NCBI GenBank assembly: GCA_025457985.1 | Contig: JALOTI010000038.1 | Span: forward strand, 1-9,617 | Direction of reading: 5' to 3' | Length of the DNA: 9,617 nt | Source: Leptospira sp. | GTDB lineage: Bacteria > Spirochaetota > Leptospiria > Leptospirales > Leptospiraceae | Part shown: in pieces, positions 1 through 6,539 of the stretch | Layout: every line of letters starts with the position of its first letter | Position numbering within the stretch: position 1 is the first letter of the stretch | The notes under the pieces: generated by a model | What the model saw: only the letters and a program-made list of their open reading frames with translations | What the model was told of the DNA's origin: nothing | Database searches by the model: none | Translations under genes and position numbers: made by a program

Positions 1-591
1 AGACAATTCAAAGTTAGATTCAATTTCTCCTAGCCTTTGTTTTGCCTTCTCTAAATCTTCCGGTTTAGTTCCTGGATTTGCAATCGTAGCTCCCAGCTCT
101 GTAATCTCTTTGATATAGATATCTTTCAGTTTTTTGGTGTATTCTTCAAAGTCACCTTTCAAAACAACTCTCATACCACCCTGTAAATCTAACCCCAGTT
201 TGATGGACAAAGATTTACCACCTCGAATCATGTTTTCAATCCATGTGGGTTCTAGTTTATTTTTTGCCTCATTTACGAGAGATTGGTTTTCCTGCGATAT
301 CTGATTGATTTTTGCGGAAGTGATAAATCGCCCGCGTACGGTATAAACAGGATTTTCTTTGGGTGGAAGACCAGACTTAGGTTCAATCGTCCACTCATTA
401 TTTAAGGAATAGTCCTTCTGCCATTTTTCAAACAATTCCATCACAAGTTTAGCCTGTTGGGCTTCTTCCAAAGAATACACTTCATCTCGAACTACTAAGT
501 TAAGAGTTCTTTCCGCGAAATTAGGATAGAGAATGGTAAATGCCAAAGTTAAAATTAACAGTGGCAAAAGTAAAAGTCGATACGATTGCAA
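1..591 (-). CDS. secD: Protein translocase subunit SecD, N-terminal part (runs off left edge)
   Basis: SecD works with SecF in the inner membrane. It uses the proton gradient to help SecYEG and SecA complete protein export and release on the periplasmic side. The open frame runs from position 591 to the window edge without a stop, giving 197 residues that I translated by hand. They show one membrane span at about residues 5-21 (SYRLLLLPLLILTLAFTIL), then a periplasmic stretch carrying the family motif LGLDLQGG at 132-139, followed by MRVVLKGD. The start is TTG at 591-589; it is chosen because AGGAG (complement of 601-605) lies 9 bases upstream and the membrane span begins four codons later. 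No ATG in this frame precedes the span. The gene starts 20 bases after the unknown gene at 612-1232 and belongs with yajC, which is usual for this export module. The P1 head domain and the other five membrane spans lie outside the window. Confidence 0.93.
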   Translation of the reverse strand, partial: MQSYRLLLLPLLILTLAFTILYPNFAERTLNLVVRDEVYSLEEAQQAKLVMELFEKWQKDYSLNNEWTIEPKSGLPPKENPVYTVRGRFITSAKINQISQENQSLVNEAKNKLEPTWIENMIRGGKSLSIKLGLDLQGGMRVVLKGDFEEYTKKLKDIYIKEITELGATIANPGTKPEDLEKAKQRLGEIESNFELS

Positions 592-600
592 GATGGTTTG

Positions 601-605
601 CTCCT
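601..605 (-). promoter_or_regulatory. Shine-Dalgarno site of secD
   Basis: The minus strand reads AGGAG here, 9 bases before the TTG codon at 591-589. It is one of the clearest ribosome binding sites in the window and it decides the secD start, because no ATG is available in frame at this point. Confidence 0.75.
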
Positions 606-611
606 ATTTAT

Positions 612-1232
612 TTATCTTCTATATGAACGGCTGCTAGATGGTCTCGATGATTTCAATCTATAGAAAGCAAAGAGGATGATGATTCCGAAGATTAACATTG
701 CCTTTTTGTATTTTTCAAAAAATTCAGAAAAATTAAACAACGATTTTGTTTTTTCAGGAGTTTGCCCACCCCCGATTTTGGAATCATCTGTTTTGTTATT
801 CGAAATATTTTCTGCCAGTTCATTTTTAGTTTTAGAAAGGTCACCGGCAAAACCAGGAAGACCAGAGGGCTCTACAGTCACTGGAGAATCCAACCAAAGA
901 CCAACATTTACCTCTTCTTCAACGACCAATTTTTGTTCCGGTTGTATATTCTTTAAATCTGGAACTGTATTTTGCGGAAGAATTGGGTTCGTATTTTCAG
1001 TTGCAGCTAAAGTTTGTTTTGATTGAGATTTCTTTTTTGATTTTTTCTTCTTTGTTGTTTGCTCTTTTATAGCAACCGTTTGTTTCTTTGTTAGAGTTGT
1101 TGGGGTTTCATCCTTCGGTTTCGAAACTGTTTTTGGTTTATCGTTTACCTTATCCAAAAAGTCTAGGGAATCTTGTGCGGATAGGCTAACCGAAGTTATG
1201 AAGGAAAGTATAACAACAAAGAAAAATTTCAT
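612..1232 (-). CDS. Unrecognised secreted, membrane-anchored Lys-rich protein between yajC and secD
   Basis: I do not recognise a family. The 206-residue product begins with a typical signal peptide (MKFFFVVILSFITSVSLSA, likely cleaved before Q20). A hydrophilic region follows, with a lysine-rich tract at about 49-73 that includes TKKKKSKKKSQSK. A short more ordered patch at about 101-128 (VVEEEVNVGLWLDSPVTVEP) comes next. A second membrane span near 178-193 (KAMLIFGIIILFAFY) is followed by a basic, serine-rich tail ending SRSYRR. The predicted topology is a periplasmic middle with a short cytoplasmic tail. The ATG directly follows the yajC stop (TAAATG), and secD starts 20 bases downstream, so it is very probably co-translated with the Sec accessory genes. 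A role as a lineage-specific partner of YajC/SecDF is inference from position alone. The low-complexity composition means sequence similarity would decay fast. Confidence 0.85.
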   Translation of the reverse strand: MKFFFVVILSFITSVSLSAQDSLDFLDKVNDKPKTVSKPKDETPTTLTKKQTVAIKEQTTKKKKSKKKSQSKQTLAATENTNPILPQNTVPDLKNIQPEQKLVVEEEVNVGLWLDSPVTVEPSGLPGFAGDLSKTKNELAENISNNKTDDSKIGGGQTPEKTKSLFNFSEFFEKYKKAMLIFGIIILFAFYRLKSSRPSSSRSYRR

Positions 1233-1556
1233 TTAGGCTTTTTTCTTTAAGATGGCACTGGTTTCAAAGGTTACGTTTGTATTGGCACTGATCGCCAAAA
1301 CAACTGCTTCGTTGTTATCTTTAAATTCAACAACCTTACCATGGATACCACTGTTCGTGACCACAGTATCACCTTTCTGAAGATTCGTGATCATTTCTCT
1401 TCTCTTTTTCTCTTCTTTTTTGTTTGGAAGAATCACAAGGAAATACATGGCAACAAGCATGATTGGAATGATAAGAAGCGACTGAAAAGAGGATTTTGCA
1501 CCGTCTTCTTGGGCTAAAATTAATGTTTGGATAAAGAGAGTTTCTAGTTGTAACAT
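1233..1556 (-). CDS. yajC: Preprotein translocase accessory subunit YajC
   Basis: YajC is a small inner-membrane protein that associates with SecDF and the SecYEG channel. The 107-residue product has the family layout: a short N-terminal segment, one membrane span at about 27-43 (LLIIPIMLVAMYFLVIL), then PNKKEEKKRREM and a cytoplasmic domain with LQKGDTVVTNSGIHGKVVE at about 59-77. The proline and basic run right after the span and the KGD.VVT..GI.G.V pattern are diagnostic. The length matches the usual 85-115 residues. ATG at 1556 is used; the sequence upstream (GGACAAATAGCT) lacks a good ribosome binding site, so the exact start is less certain. It lies 26 bases after trpD, and its stop codon touches the ATG of the next gene. 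Its place before secD is the conserved export arrangement. Confidence 0.93.
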   Translation of the reverse strand: MLQLETLFIQTLILAQEDGAKSSFQSLLIIPIMLVAMYFLVILPNKKEEKKRREMITNLQKGDTVVTNSGIHGKVVEFKDNNEAVVLAISANTNVTFETSAILKKKA

Positions 1557-1582
1557 AGCTATTTGTCCAATCTTCTACTACC

Positions 1583-2611
1583 TTACGTTAAATTCAATGT
1601 TTCACGAGCAAATTGGTGAACTTTTTTCGATAAAATCGCGTCCTTGGCTACCTGGTATCCTTCCTCAATTTTCGAGACTTTTCCGAAGAGAAATAATGCC
1701 ACCCCTGCGTTCAAAGCTACCATAGAAAGTCCTGCGGATGGCTTTTCACCGGAAAGAACGGAACGAAACAGGGCAATCGAACCCTCCTTTGAGTCGGAAA
1801 AAACCGAACGAGGATCGCCCTCATCCTCACTCAGACGCAAGCTCTGTGGATCAAAGATATGTTCTTCCGTGGTTTGCCCATTGAAGTAGGTGAAGTCGGT
1901 TGGAGAAAATATTGAGAATTCATCCAGTCCGTCTCGAGAATGGCAGACCACAGCTTTTTTGGATCCCAGGCCTCGTAAAATTTCACAAATCGGGGAAGTG
2001 AGACTTTTATGGTATACCCCTACGATTTGGTGTGTGGGTTGGAACGGATTCGAAAGGGGACCGATCAAGTTGAAGAAGGTTCGAAAACCCAAATCCTTAC
2101 GAACTGGTCCTGCATATTTCATCGCTGGATGCCAAGCAGGAGCGAATAGAAATACAAACCCCTTCTTCAAAAACTCATCAACAGATTGATCCGGAGTCTT
2201 TTCCAAGGAATAACCCAGGCTTGCCAAAACATCAGAGGAGCCCGATAGGCTAGATACAGAGCGATTTCCATGTTTTGCTACGGGGATACCCAAACTTGCC
2301 AAAGTTAAAGCACTCAATGTCGAAACATTCAAACTGCCTTTGCCGTCCCCACCTGTTCCGCAAGTATCTATAAAATCAAAATCAAACTGAGTGGACGGTT
2401 TGACCGCATGGTTTCTCATTCCTCGGACAAAACCCGAAAGTTCCTCGTGAGTTTCCCCTTTCATTTTCATCGCCGTAAGAAAACTAGAAAGAGTAATTTC
2501 GGAGACATTGCCAGAAAGCACTTCGTTCAAAAAATGTTCCGCCTGAATTTCGGTTAGATGATGCCCCGAAACAACGGTCTCTAATGTTTCTTTAAGACTT
2601 AAGGCGGTCAT
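1583..2611 (-). CDS. trpD: Anthranilate phosphoribosyltransferase
   Basis: TrpD transfers phosphoribose from PRPP to anthranilate, the second step of tryptophan synthesis from chorismate, in the cytoplasm. The 342-residue product has the usual length and all main family motifs in order: an N-terminal helical domain, CGTGGDG at 84-90 (PRPP binding), KHGNRSVSS at 113-121, GSSDVL at 124-129, HPAMKY at 161-166, RKDLGFRTFFN at 171-181, GPLSNP at 183-188 and HSRDGLDEFS at 224-233, whose Asp-Glu pair binds magnesium. The ATG at 2611 lies inside the end of pgsA with a 20-base overlap and is preceded by AAGGA at 6 bases. No other trp gene is in the window, so the setting does not explain its function. 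Coupling to envelope genes probably reflects operon shuffling rather than a shared pathway. Family identity is secure; paralogues of TrpD with other roles exist, but the motifs here are canonical. Confidence 0.95.
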   Translation of the reverse strand: MTALSLKETLETVVSGHHLTEIQAEHFLNEVLSGNVSEITLSSFLTAMKMKGETHEELSGFVRGMRNHAVKPSTQFDFDFIDTCGTGGDGKGSLNVSTLSALTLASLGIPVAKHGNRSVSSLSGSSDVLASLGYSLEKTPDQSVDEFLKKGFVFLFAPAWHPAMKYAGPVRKDLGFRTFFNLIGPLSNPFQPTHQIVGVYHKSLTSPICEILRGLGSKKAVVCHSRDGLDEFSIFSPTDFTYFNGQTTEEHIFDPQSLRLSEDEGDPRSVFSDSKEGSIALFRSVLSGEKPSAGLSMVALNAGVALFLFGKVSKIEEGYQVAKDAILSKKVHQFARETLNLT

Positions 2612-3338
2612 AAAATATCCTTTTTAGATTGGAATAGGAAAGAAGTTGGTAATTCGTGAAGATATAACGTAAACCAGAGACAACTGTGATAAAGGTTGTG
2701 AACAACACACCAAAATAAGGAACAAACGATGCAATTGAATCAAAAAAATCTTTAAATGTAACCCTTTCTTCACCGTTCAGCATGACATAAAACTCTTTCG
2801 CATTTTGACTAGCGACTTCCCAAGTAGTAAGCCCAGCGAGTTTACCGAGAGCGTAGGTATCGTTAATCATAGCTCTACGTTTTCCAGAAATGAGCATAAA
2901 GATAACCAGGATGGTTAGAATTGCCCCCATTTGGAATGCGGTTTTTACCTTTCCCATCATAGTTGTACGGAGAGATGTGCCAGAACGTACAGCAATATAA
3001 CGCAAAAACGTAATAAGCATATCCCTCCCAACAATTAACACAACCATCCAAACTTCTATAGGTTCATGGATAAAGAGAAAGGTTACAAAACATCCTATCA
3101 CTAGAAACTTATCTGCCAACGGATCTAGAAATTTACCAAATTCCGTTTGTTGGTTCCATTTTCTGGCAAGATAACCATCAATGAGATCGGTTAAAGATGC
3201 GAGTGCAAAGAGTACAAAAGCGAATATCTGGTAGCCCCATTCTTTTTGAAAGAGAGCAAAAATAAAAAAAGGAAGTGCTACAACCCGGAGAGTTGTCAGA
3301 AGATTTGGAATATTGGCAATGGTTTTCCAGTCTTCCAT
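2592..3338 (-). CDS. pgsA: CDP-diacylglycerol-glycerol-3-phosphate 3-phosphatidyltransferase (PgsA type)
   Basis: PgsA makes phosphatidylglycerol phosphate from CDP-diacylglycerol and glycerol 3-phosphate in the inner membrane, the committed step to phosphatidylglycerol and cardiolipin. The product has the complete CDP-alcohol phosphatidyltransferase signature D-x2-DG-x2-AR-x8-G-x3-D-x3-D, with D51, D54, G55, A58, R59, G68, D72 and D76. The N-terminal IPNLLTTLR (10-18) is typical of PgsA rather than phosphatidylserine synthase. Hydrophobic segments lie near 18-32, 36-50, 78-91, 97-113, 134-150 and 203-221. At 248 residues it is longer than the usual 180-200, because a hydrophilic stretch at about 151-200 separates the last two spans. 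Its ATG follows the rimO stop directly (TAAATG), and its end overlaps trpD. The family call is firm. The exact alcohol substrate is inferred from the PgsA-like N-terminus. Confidence 0.88.
   Translation of the reverse strand: MEDWKTIANIPNLLTTLRVVALPFFIFALFQKEWGYQIFAFVLFALASLTDLIDGYLARKWNQQTEFGKFLDPLADKFLVIGCFVTFLFIHEPIEVWMVVLIVGRDMLITFLRYIAVRSGTSLRTTMMGKVKTAFQMGAILTILVIFMLISGKRRAMINDTYALGKLAGLTTWEVASQNAKEFYVMLNGEERVTFKDFFDSIASFVPYFGVLFTTFITVVSGLRYIFTNYQLLSYSNLKRIFYDRLKS
2618..2622 (-). promoter_or_regulatory. Shine-Dalgarno site of trpD inside pgsA
   Basis: The minus strand reads AAGGA, 6 bases before the trpD ATG at 2611-2609, and lies within the last codons of pgsA. It supports the overlapping start and implies that translation of trpD can begin while ribosomes finish pgsA. 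Confidence 0.6.
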
Positions 3339-4682
3339 TTAAATCCAAGTTCCCGACATATCCAATTCAAAAAAAGAATCGATTCGCACCGAGCCAAATT
3401 GCCCTACCCTTAGATTTTTATTTTCGACAAACACCACTTCGTCGATCTCAGGGGCATCTTGAAACCTACGAACTATTGAACCCTCTTCTCCGACTTCATC
3501 AACAATCGCAGGATAGATCTTCCCGATCCGATTTTGGTGGATTTCCTTTAAAACACCAAGATAGGCATCACGAACCATATTGACTCGCTTGGAGATTTCT
3601 TTATCCTTTAACTTTCCAGGAAGGTCGAAGCCTTTGGTTCCTTCTTGCGGTGAATAGGGAAAAAGATTTACTTTTTCAGGTTTTACCTCTTCGACAAATC
3701 GTATTATCTCATCCACATCGGATGCAGTTTCCCCTGGAAAACCCAAAATAAAAGAAGTTCGAATTTCTAAATCTGGTCTGAGATCTCGAGCTTTAAAGAA
3801 TAAATCCCGGAAATAAGAATACTCACCGGTACGATTCATCGATTTTAATACAGTTTTTGAGACATGTTGTAAGGGAGATTCTAAATACGGTGCAATTACA
3901 GGCAGCTCTCGATATAGTTCTAAAAGACGCTCAGTTTTTTTATCAGGATAAAGATAAAGAAGTCGCAAGAGCGAGAGATCCGGAAGAGAAGCAACATTTC
4001 GAATGAGATCCAAAAGTTTGTCAGTATCTTTTCCATAAAAAACAGTGTCTTGGGAAACCAGACAGATCTCTTTAGAACCAGCTTGGATGGCTGATTTGAC
4101 TTGAGCTAAAACTTCTTCTTCAGGAGTATCCTTAAACTTACCACGCAGGTTGGGAATGATACAAAAACTGCAACCTCGGTTGCAACCATCCGAAATTTTT
4201 ACATACGAGTAAGGTTTTGAATAGTTTTCTATACCTTTGCTTAAGGAAAGTCTTTCTAAAATGTCTTCGTTAAATTCTTTAACATCTTTAAAATCAAGAG
4301 GGAAGGCTTTTCTGAGCAACTCTCCTGCTTTATCATACTTACCTGTTCCAAAATGTAGGTCAACTTCTGGAATATCTTCACTGATCTCTTTTCCAGCTCT
4401 TTCTGCAAAACAGCCAACTACTACCAACTTCTGTTTTGTGGACTTTTTTATCTCAACAGAATCAAGAATGGTCTGGATGGTTTCTTTAGTTGCATCTTGA
4501 ATGAAAGTACAGGTATTGATCAAATGGAAATCTGATGCTTCCGGTTCGTTTGCCGGCAAAAGTCCTTCCTGAAGAAGCGACTTGTGCATACTCATAGAAT
4601 CTACTGTATTTTTTGGACATCCTAAGGTAGTTATATAAAAAGACTTAGGAATTTTGTTTTCTTTTTCCTCTGTCTTTGGCAT
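3339..4682 (-). CDS. rimO: Ribosomal protein S12 methylthiotransferase RimO
   Basis: RimO is a radical-SAM enzyme with two 4Fe-4S clusters. It adds a methylthio group to the conserved aspartate of ribosomal protein S12 near the decoding centre. The 447-residue product has the three methylthiotransferase domains. The N-terminal UPF0004 domain has cluster cysteines C22 (TLGCPKN), C58 (NTCTF) and C91 (VVGCFAER). The radical-SAM core has CNRGCSFC at 167-174 and downstream family blocks such as LVSQDT, PYLESPLQH, RTSFILGFPGE and NLFPYSPQEGT. The C-terminal TRAM domain contains RFQDAPEIDEVVFV. The DAPEID motif and the short SDGCNRGCSFC context separate RimO from the tRNA enzyme MiaB. The ATG comes 1 base after the stop of the HTH gene, and the stop abuts pgsA. 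The rimO-pgsA pairing occurs in many bacteria. The substrate assignment is by family; rpsL is not in the window. Confidence 0.95.
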   Translation of the reverse strand: MPKTEEKENKIPKSFYITTLGCPKNTVDSMSMHKSLLQEGLLPANEPEASDFHLINTCTFIQDATKETIQTILDSVEIKKSTKQKLVVVGCFAERAGKEISEDIPEVDLHFGTGKYDKAGELLRKAFPLDFKDVKEFNEDILERLSLSKGIENYSKPYSYVKISDGCNRGCSFCIIPNLRGKFKDTPEEEVLAQVKSAIQAGSKEICLVSQDTVFYGKDTDKLLDLIRNVASLPDLSLLRLLYLYPDKKTERLLELYRELPVIAPYLESPLQHVSKTVLKSMNRTGEYSYFRDLFFKARDLRPDLEIRTSFILGFPGETASDVDEIIRFVEEVKPEKVNLFPYSPQEGTKGFDLPGKLKDKEISKRVNMVRDAYLGVLKEIHQNRIGKIYPAIVDEVGEEGSIVRRFQDAPEIDEVVFVENKNLRVGQFGSVRIDSFFELDMSGTWI

Positions 4683-4683
4683 T

Positions 4684-5778
4684 TTATTCGCCTAACTCAC
4701 CAATGATGGATTGAGTGGAGTCGTATGGATTTGCCTTTCTGATAAAGATCTTTTTGACGAGTTTGCCTGGTTTACCAAGCACTACTCTTTCCTTACCATT
4801 TTGAACCATCTCTACAGCTCCACCGTCTCCAACTTTTATTTCGAGTCGGTCTCTTGCTTCTAAGTGTTTTACCTCACCAGCAGAAACAAGACCCCTCTCC
4901 CCCATTTGTCCATCTATCACAAATTCCACATAACTTGGCTTGGAGAAAAACAATGTCACTTGTATCGGCACATCTCCAACTGGTGACTTTACAGCCACTC
5001 CTTCTCTCTCCTCTTTCAAAGTAACTAAAATCTTTGCGGACTTTTCTGTTACAGCTTGAGTTACAATCCTTATATCTCGTCTAAGGCTTGATAGTTCCTC
5101 AATTCGATAACTAAGGATAGTTTCTTCACCTTCACCAGTTTGAAAAAAGTATACATTTTTCTCTGGAAAAATATTAAATCCTAAATTCGCCTTTCCTTGT
5201 GAAACACCCTTAATGAAAATCTTACATTGTTGGTTGTTTACGCTGAAACTTACTCCTCGATCTTCCGTTAAGATAAAAGGAATACTTGCATTTTCAGGAA
5301 CACTCTGTGAGACAAAATTGATTCCTTGTGGGATCTCCGATGAATTTACATTTACATTGGGAGTCACTTCGGTAGAAACATCATCCGAACTAGAACCAGA
5401 GTCTTCAAAACTCAAATAGATGATATAAATTGAAACAAAAAGTAATGCAATCGATATAACACTTATCAATTTATTTTTATCAAGGCTCAAAGGACTTGAT
5501 GTTGGGCGAGTTAACTCTTCTAAAGGAGCCTGTGACTCTTCTATCTGCTCACCTCGATACAAGTTCAGTAACATAGCGGAATCTAGTTTAAGGTAACTGG
5601 CATAATTTTTCAAAAAGCCCAATGCAAAAGTTTCTGCCGGGAACTGAGAGTAGTCTTCTGTTTCAAGTGCTATGATGTATTTTGCGGCAATATTTGTTTC
5701 TTTCGCTACATCCTTTACCGAAAGTTTTTTCTCTTCTCTAGATTCTCGCAGGATTTGGCCGACTCGTTTGGTATTCAA
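4684..5778 (-). CDS. RodZ-like HTH protein with one membrane span and periplasmic domain
   Basis: The product (364 residues from the chosen start) begins with a Xre/HTH_25-type helix-turn-helix domain at about 5-70 ([20 protein letters not shown], then [15 protein letters not shown]). A polar linker follows, then one membrane span near 103-123 ([22 protein letters not shown]). The rest is a periplasmic region of about 240 residues rich in beta-type sequence. This is the layout of RodZ, which ties the MreB cytoskeleton to the envelope. In that family the HTH contacts MreB rather than DNA, and the periplasmic part often holds a DUF4115-like fold that I cannot confirm by eye. The start is TTG at 5778, because AAGGGGA lies 7 bases upstream. 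An upstream in-frame TTG at 5811 would overlap lolA and has no such site. The gene lies 16 bases after lolA and 1 base before rimO. A role as a membrane-bound regulator is the main alternative, so no symbol is given. Confidence 0.82.
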   Translation of the reverse strand: MNTKRVGQILRESREEKKLSVKDVAKETNIAAKYIIALETEDYSQFPAETFALGFLKNYASYLKLDSAMLLNLYRGEQIEESQAPLEELTRPTSSPLSLDKNKLISVISIALLFVSIYIIYLSFEDSGSSSDDVSTEVTPNVNVNSSEIPQGINFVSQSVPENASIPFILTEDRGVSFSVNNQQCKIFIKGVSQGKANLGFNIFPEKNVYFFQTGEGEETILSYRIEELSSLRRDIRIVTQAVTEKSAKILVTLKEEREGVAVKSPVGDVPIQVTLFFSKPSYVEFVIDGQMGERGLVSAGEVKHLEARDRLEIKVGDGGAVEMVQNGKERVVLGKPGKLVKKIFIRKANPYDSTQSIIGELGE

Positions 5779-5785
5779 AATAGAT

Positions 5786-5792
5786 TCCCCTT
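5786..5792 (-). promoter_or_regulatory. Shine-Dalgarno site that sets the start of the HTH gene
   Basis: The minus strand reads AAGGGGA, 7 bases before the TTG at 5778-5776. It makes that codon a better start than the TTG at 5811, and it places the start at [10 protein letters not shown], where the conserved HTH domain begins almost at once. The site lies in the short gap after the lolA stop. Confidence 0.7.
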
Positions 5793-5794
5793 GA

Positions 5795-6499
5795 TTAATT
5801 TTCTGATACAAGTGGGTTGTTTACAATTTTTGCATTTCCACTCATATGGAAATTGAAAACCCCATCTTGTATATCTTCGCTAAAGTTAATATTCGAAAAT
5901 GATATTGTAGTTTCTTTGCCACGTCCATCCATAGCTACAGCTCTTTTGATAAGATAAGATTCAGAATCAACAAACAACTTCATCTTCTCAAATCCTCCGA
6001 TCTTTTCTCTTTGGTCCAAATCCAATACAAAGTACTTTGTGTTACCTTCACCGAGAGATCTTGGTTGTTCTATGGAATCAAACTTATAATGATACTTGCG
6101 AAACAAACGATTCAAACCATCTGGGCTATTCGCAGTAAATATCGGACCAGAGCTGTTTTTTTTATCCATACTTAGATCTTGTTTGCCAACGGCACCTAAC
6201 TTCTTAATGAAGATATACAGGGTTTTGCCATCGGATACAATCTCATCACCTTCGGGATCGGAAAAATCATAACGTATTTTGCCAGGACGTTTGTAGAAAC
6301 ACTTCCCTTTCATCGATTTTTCTTTTTTGTTCTCGACGGTTTTTATTTGAAAGTCTGCGGAATAGGAATTGATATCCGAAAAATTCTTTTTTATCTTTTT
6401 AACAACTTCCGATGGGGAATGCCAATTGTGAGAGGGAGCTACTTGAGCGGAGACAGCAGCCCCAAAAACCATCGCAAACAGAGCCAAACAAACTTTCAT
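5795..6499 (-). CDS. lolA: Outer-membrane lipoprotein carrier protein, LolA family
   Basis: LolA accepts lipoproteins from the LolCDE transporter and carries them across the periplasm to the outer membrane. The 234-residue product has a signal peptide ([18 protein letters not shown], likely cleaved before Q19). The LolA half-barrel pattern follows: YSADFQIKT near 46-54, [10 protein letters not shown] at 70-79, [13 protein letters not shown] at 85-97, and the closing strands [16 protein letters not shown] at 195-210 with VFNFHM at 214-219. The length is typical. ATG at 6499 is preceded by CTGGGAATCT, a modest ribosome binding site. It lies 40 bases after ftsK; the ftsK-lolA neighbourhood recurs across bacteria and supports the call. 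Spirochaetes are known to have LolA homologues but usually no recognisable LolB, so how cargo is inserted into the outer membrane is open. The family match is clear although similarity between LolA proteins is low. Confidence 0.88.
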   Translation of the reverse strand: MKVCLALFAMVFGAAVSAQVAPSHNWHSPSEVVKKIKKNFSDINSYSADFQIKTVENKKEKSMKGKCFYKRPGKIRYDFSDPEGDEIVSDGKTLYIFIKKLGAVGKQDLSMDKKNSSGPIFTANSPDGLNRLFRKYHYKFDSIEQPRSLGEGNTKYFVLDLDQREKIGGFEKMKLFVDSESYLIKRAVAMDGRGKETTISFSNINFSEDIQDGVFNFHMSGNAKIVNNPLVSEN

Positions 6500-6539
6500 A
6501 GATTCCCAGTTTTTCAGAAAAGCCTCTCTTGTCGATGAT

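Noticed and set aside
676..1026. Plus-strand open frame of 116 codons opposite the unknown gene at 612-1232
   Set aside because: It is antisense to a gene with a clear signal peptide and tight operon spacing. Its product has no domain, and no ribosome binding site precedes it.
1644..2189. Two consecutive plus-strand open frames opposite trpD
   Set aside because: TrpD motifs are complete on the minus strand; these frames are shadows of its codon pattern with no recognisable product.
3275..3583. Plus-strand open frame across the rimO/pgsA junction
   Set aside because: It spans the end of rimO and the start of pgsA in antisense, and its composition is not protein-like.
4237..4500. Plus-strand open frame opposite rimO
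   Set aside because: It is antisense to the conserved N-terminal part of RimO and has no family features.
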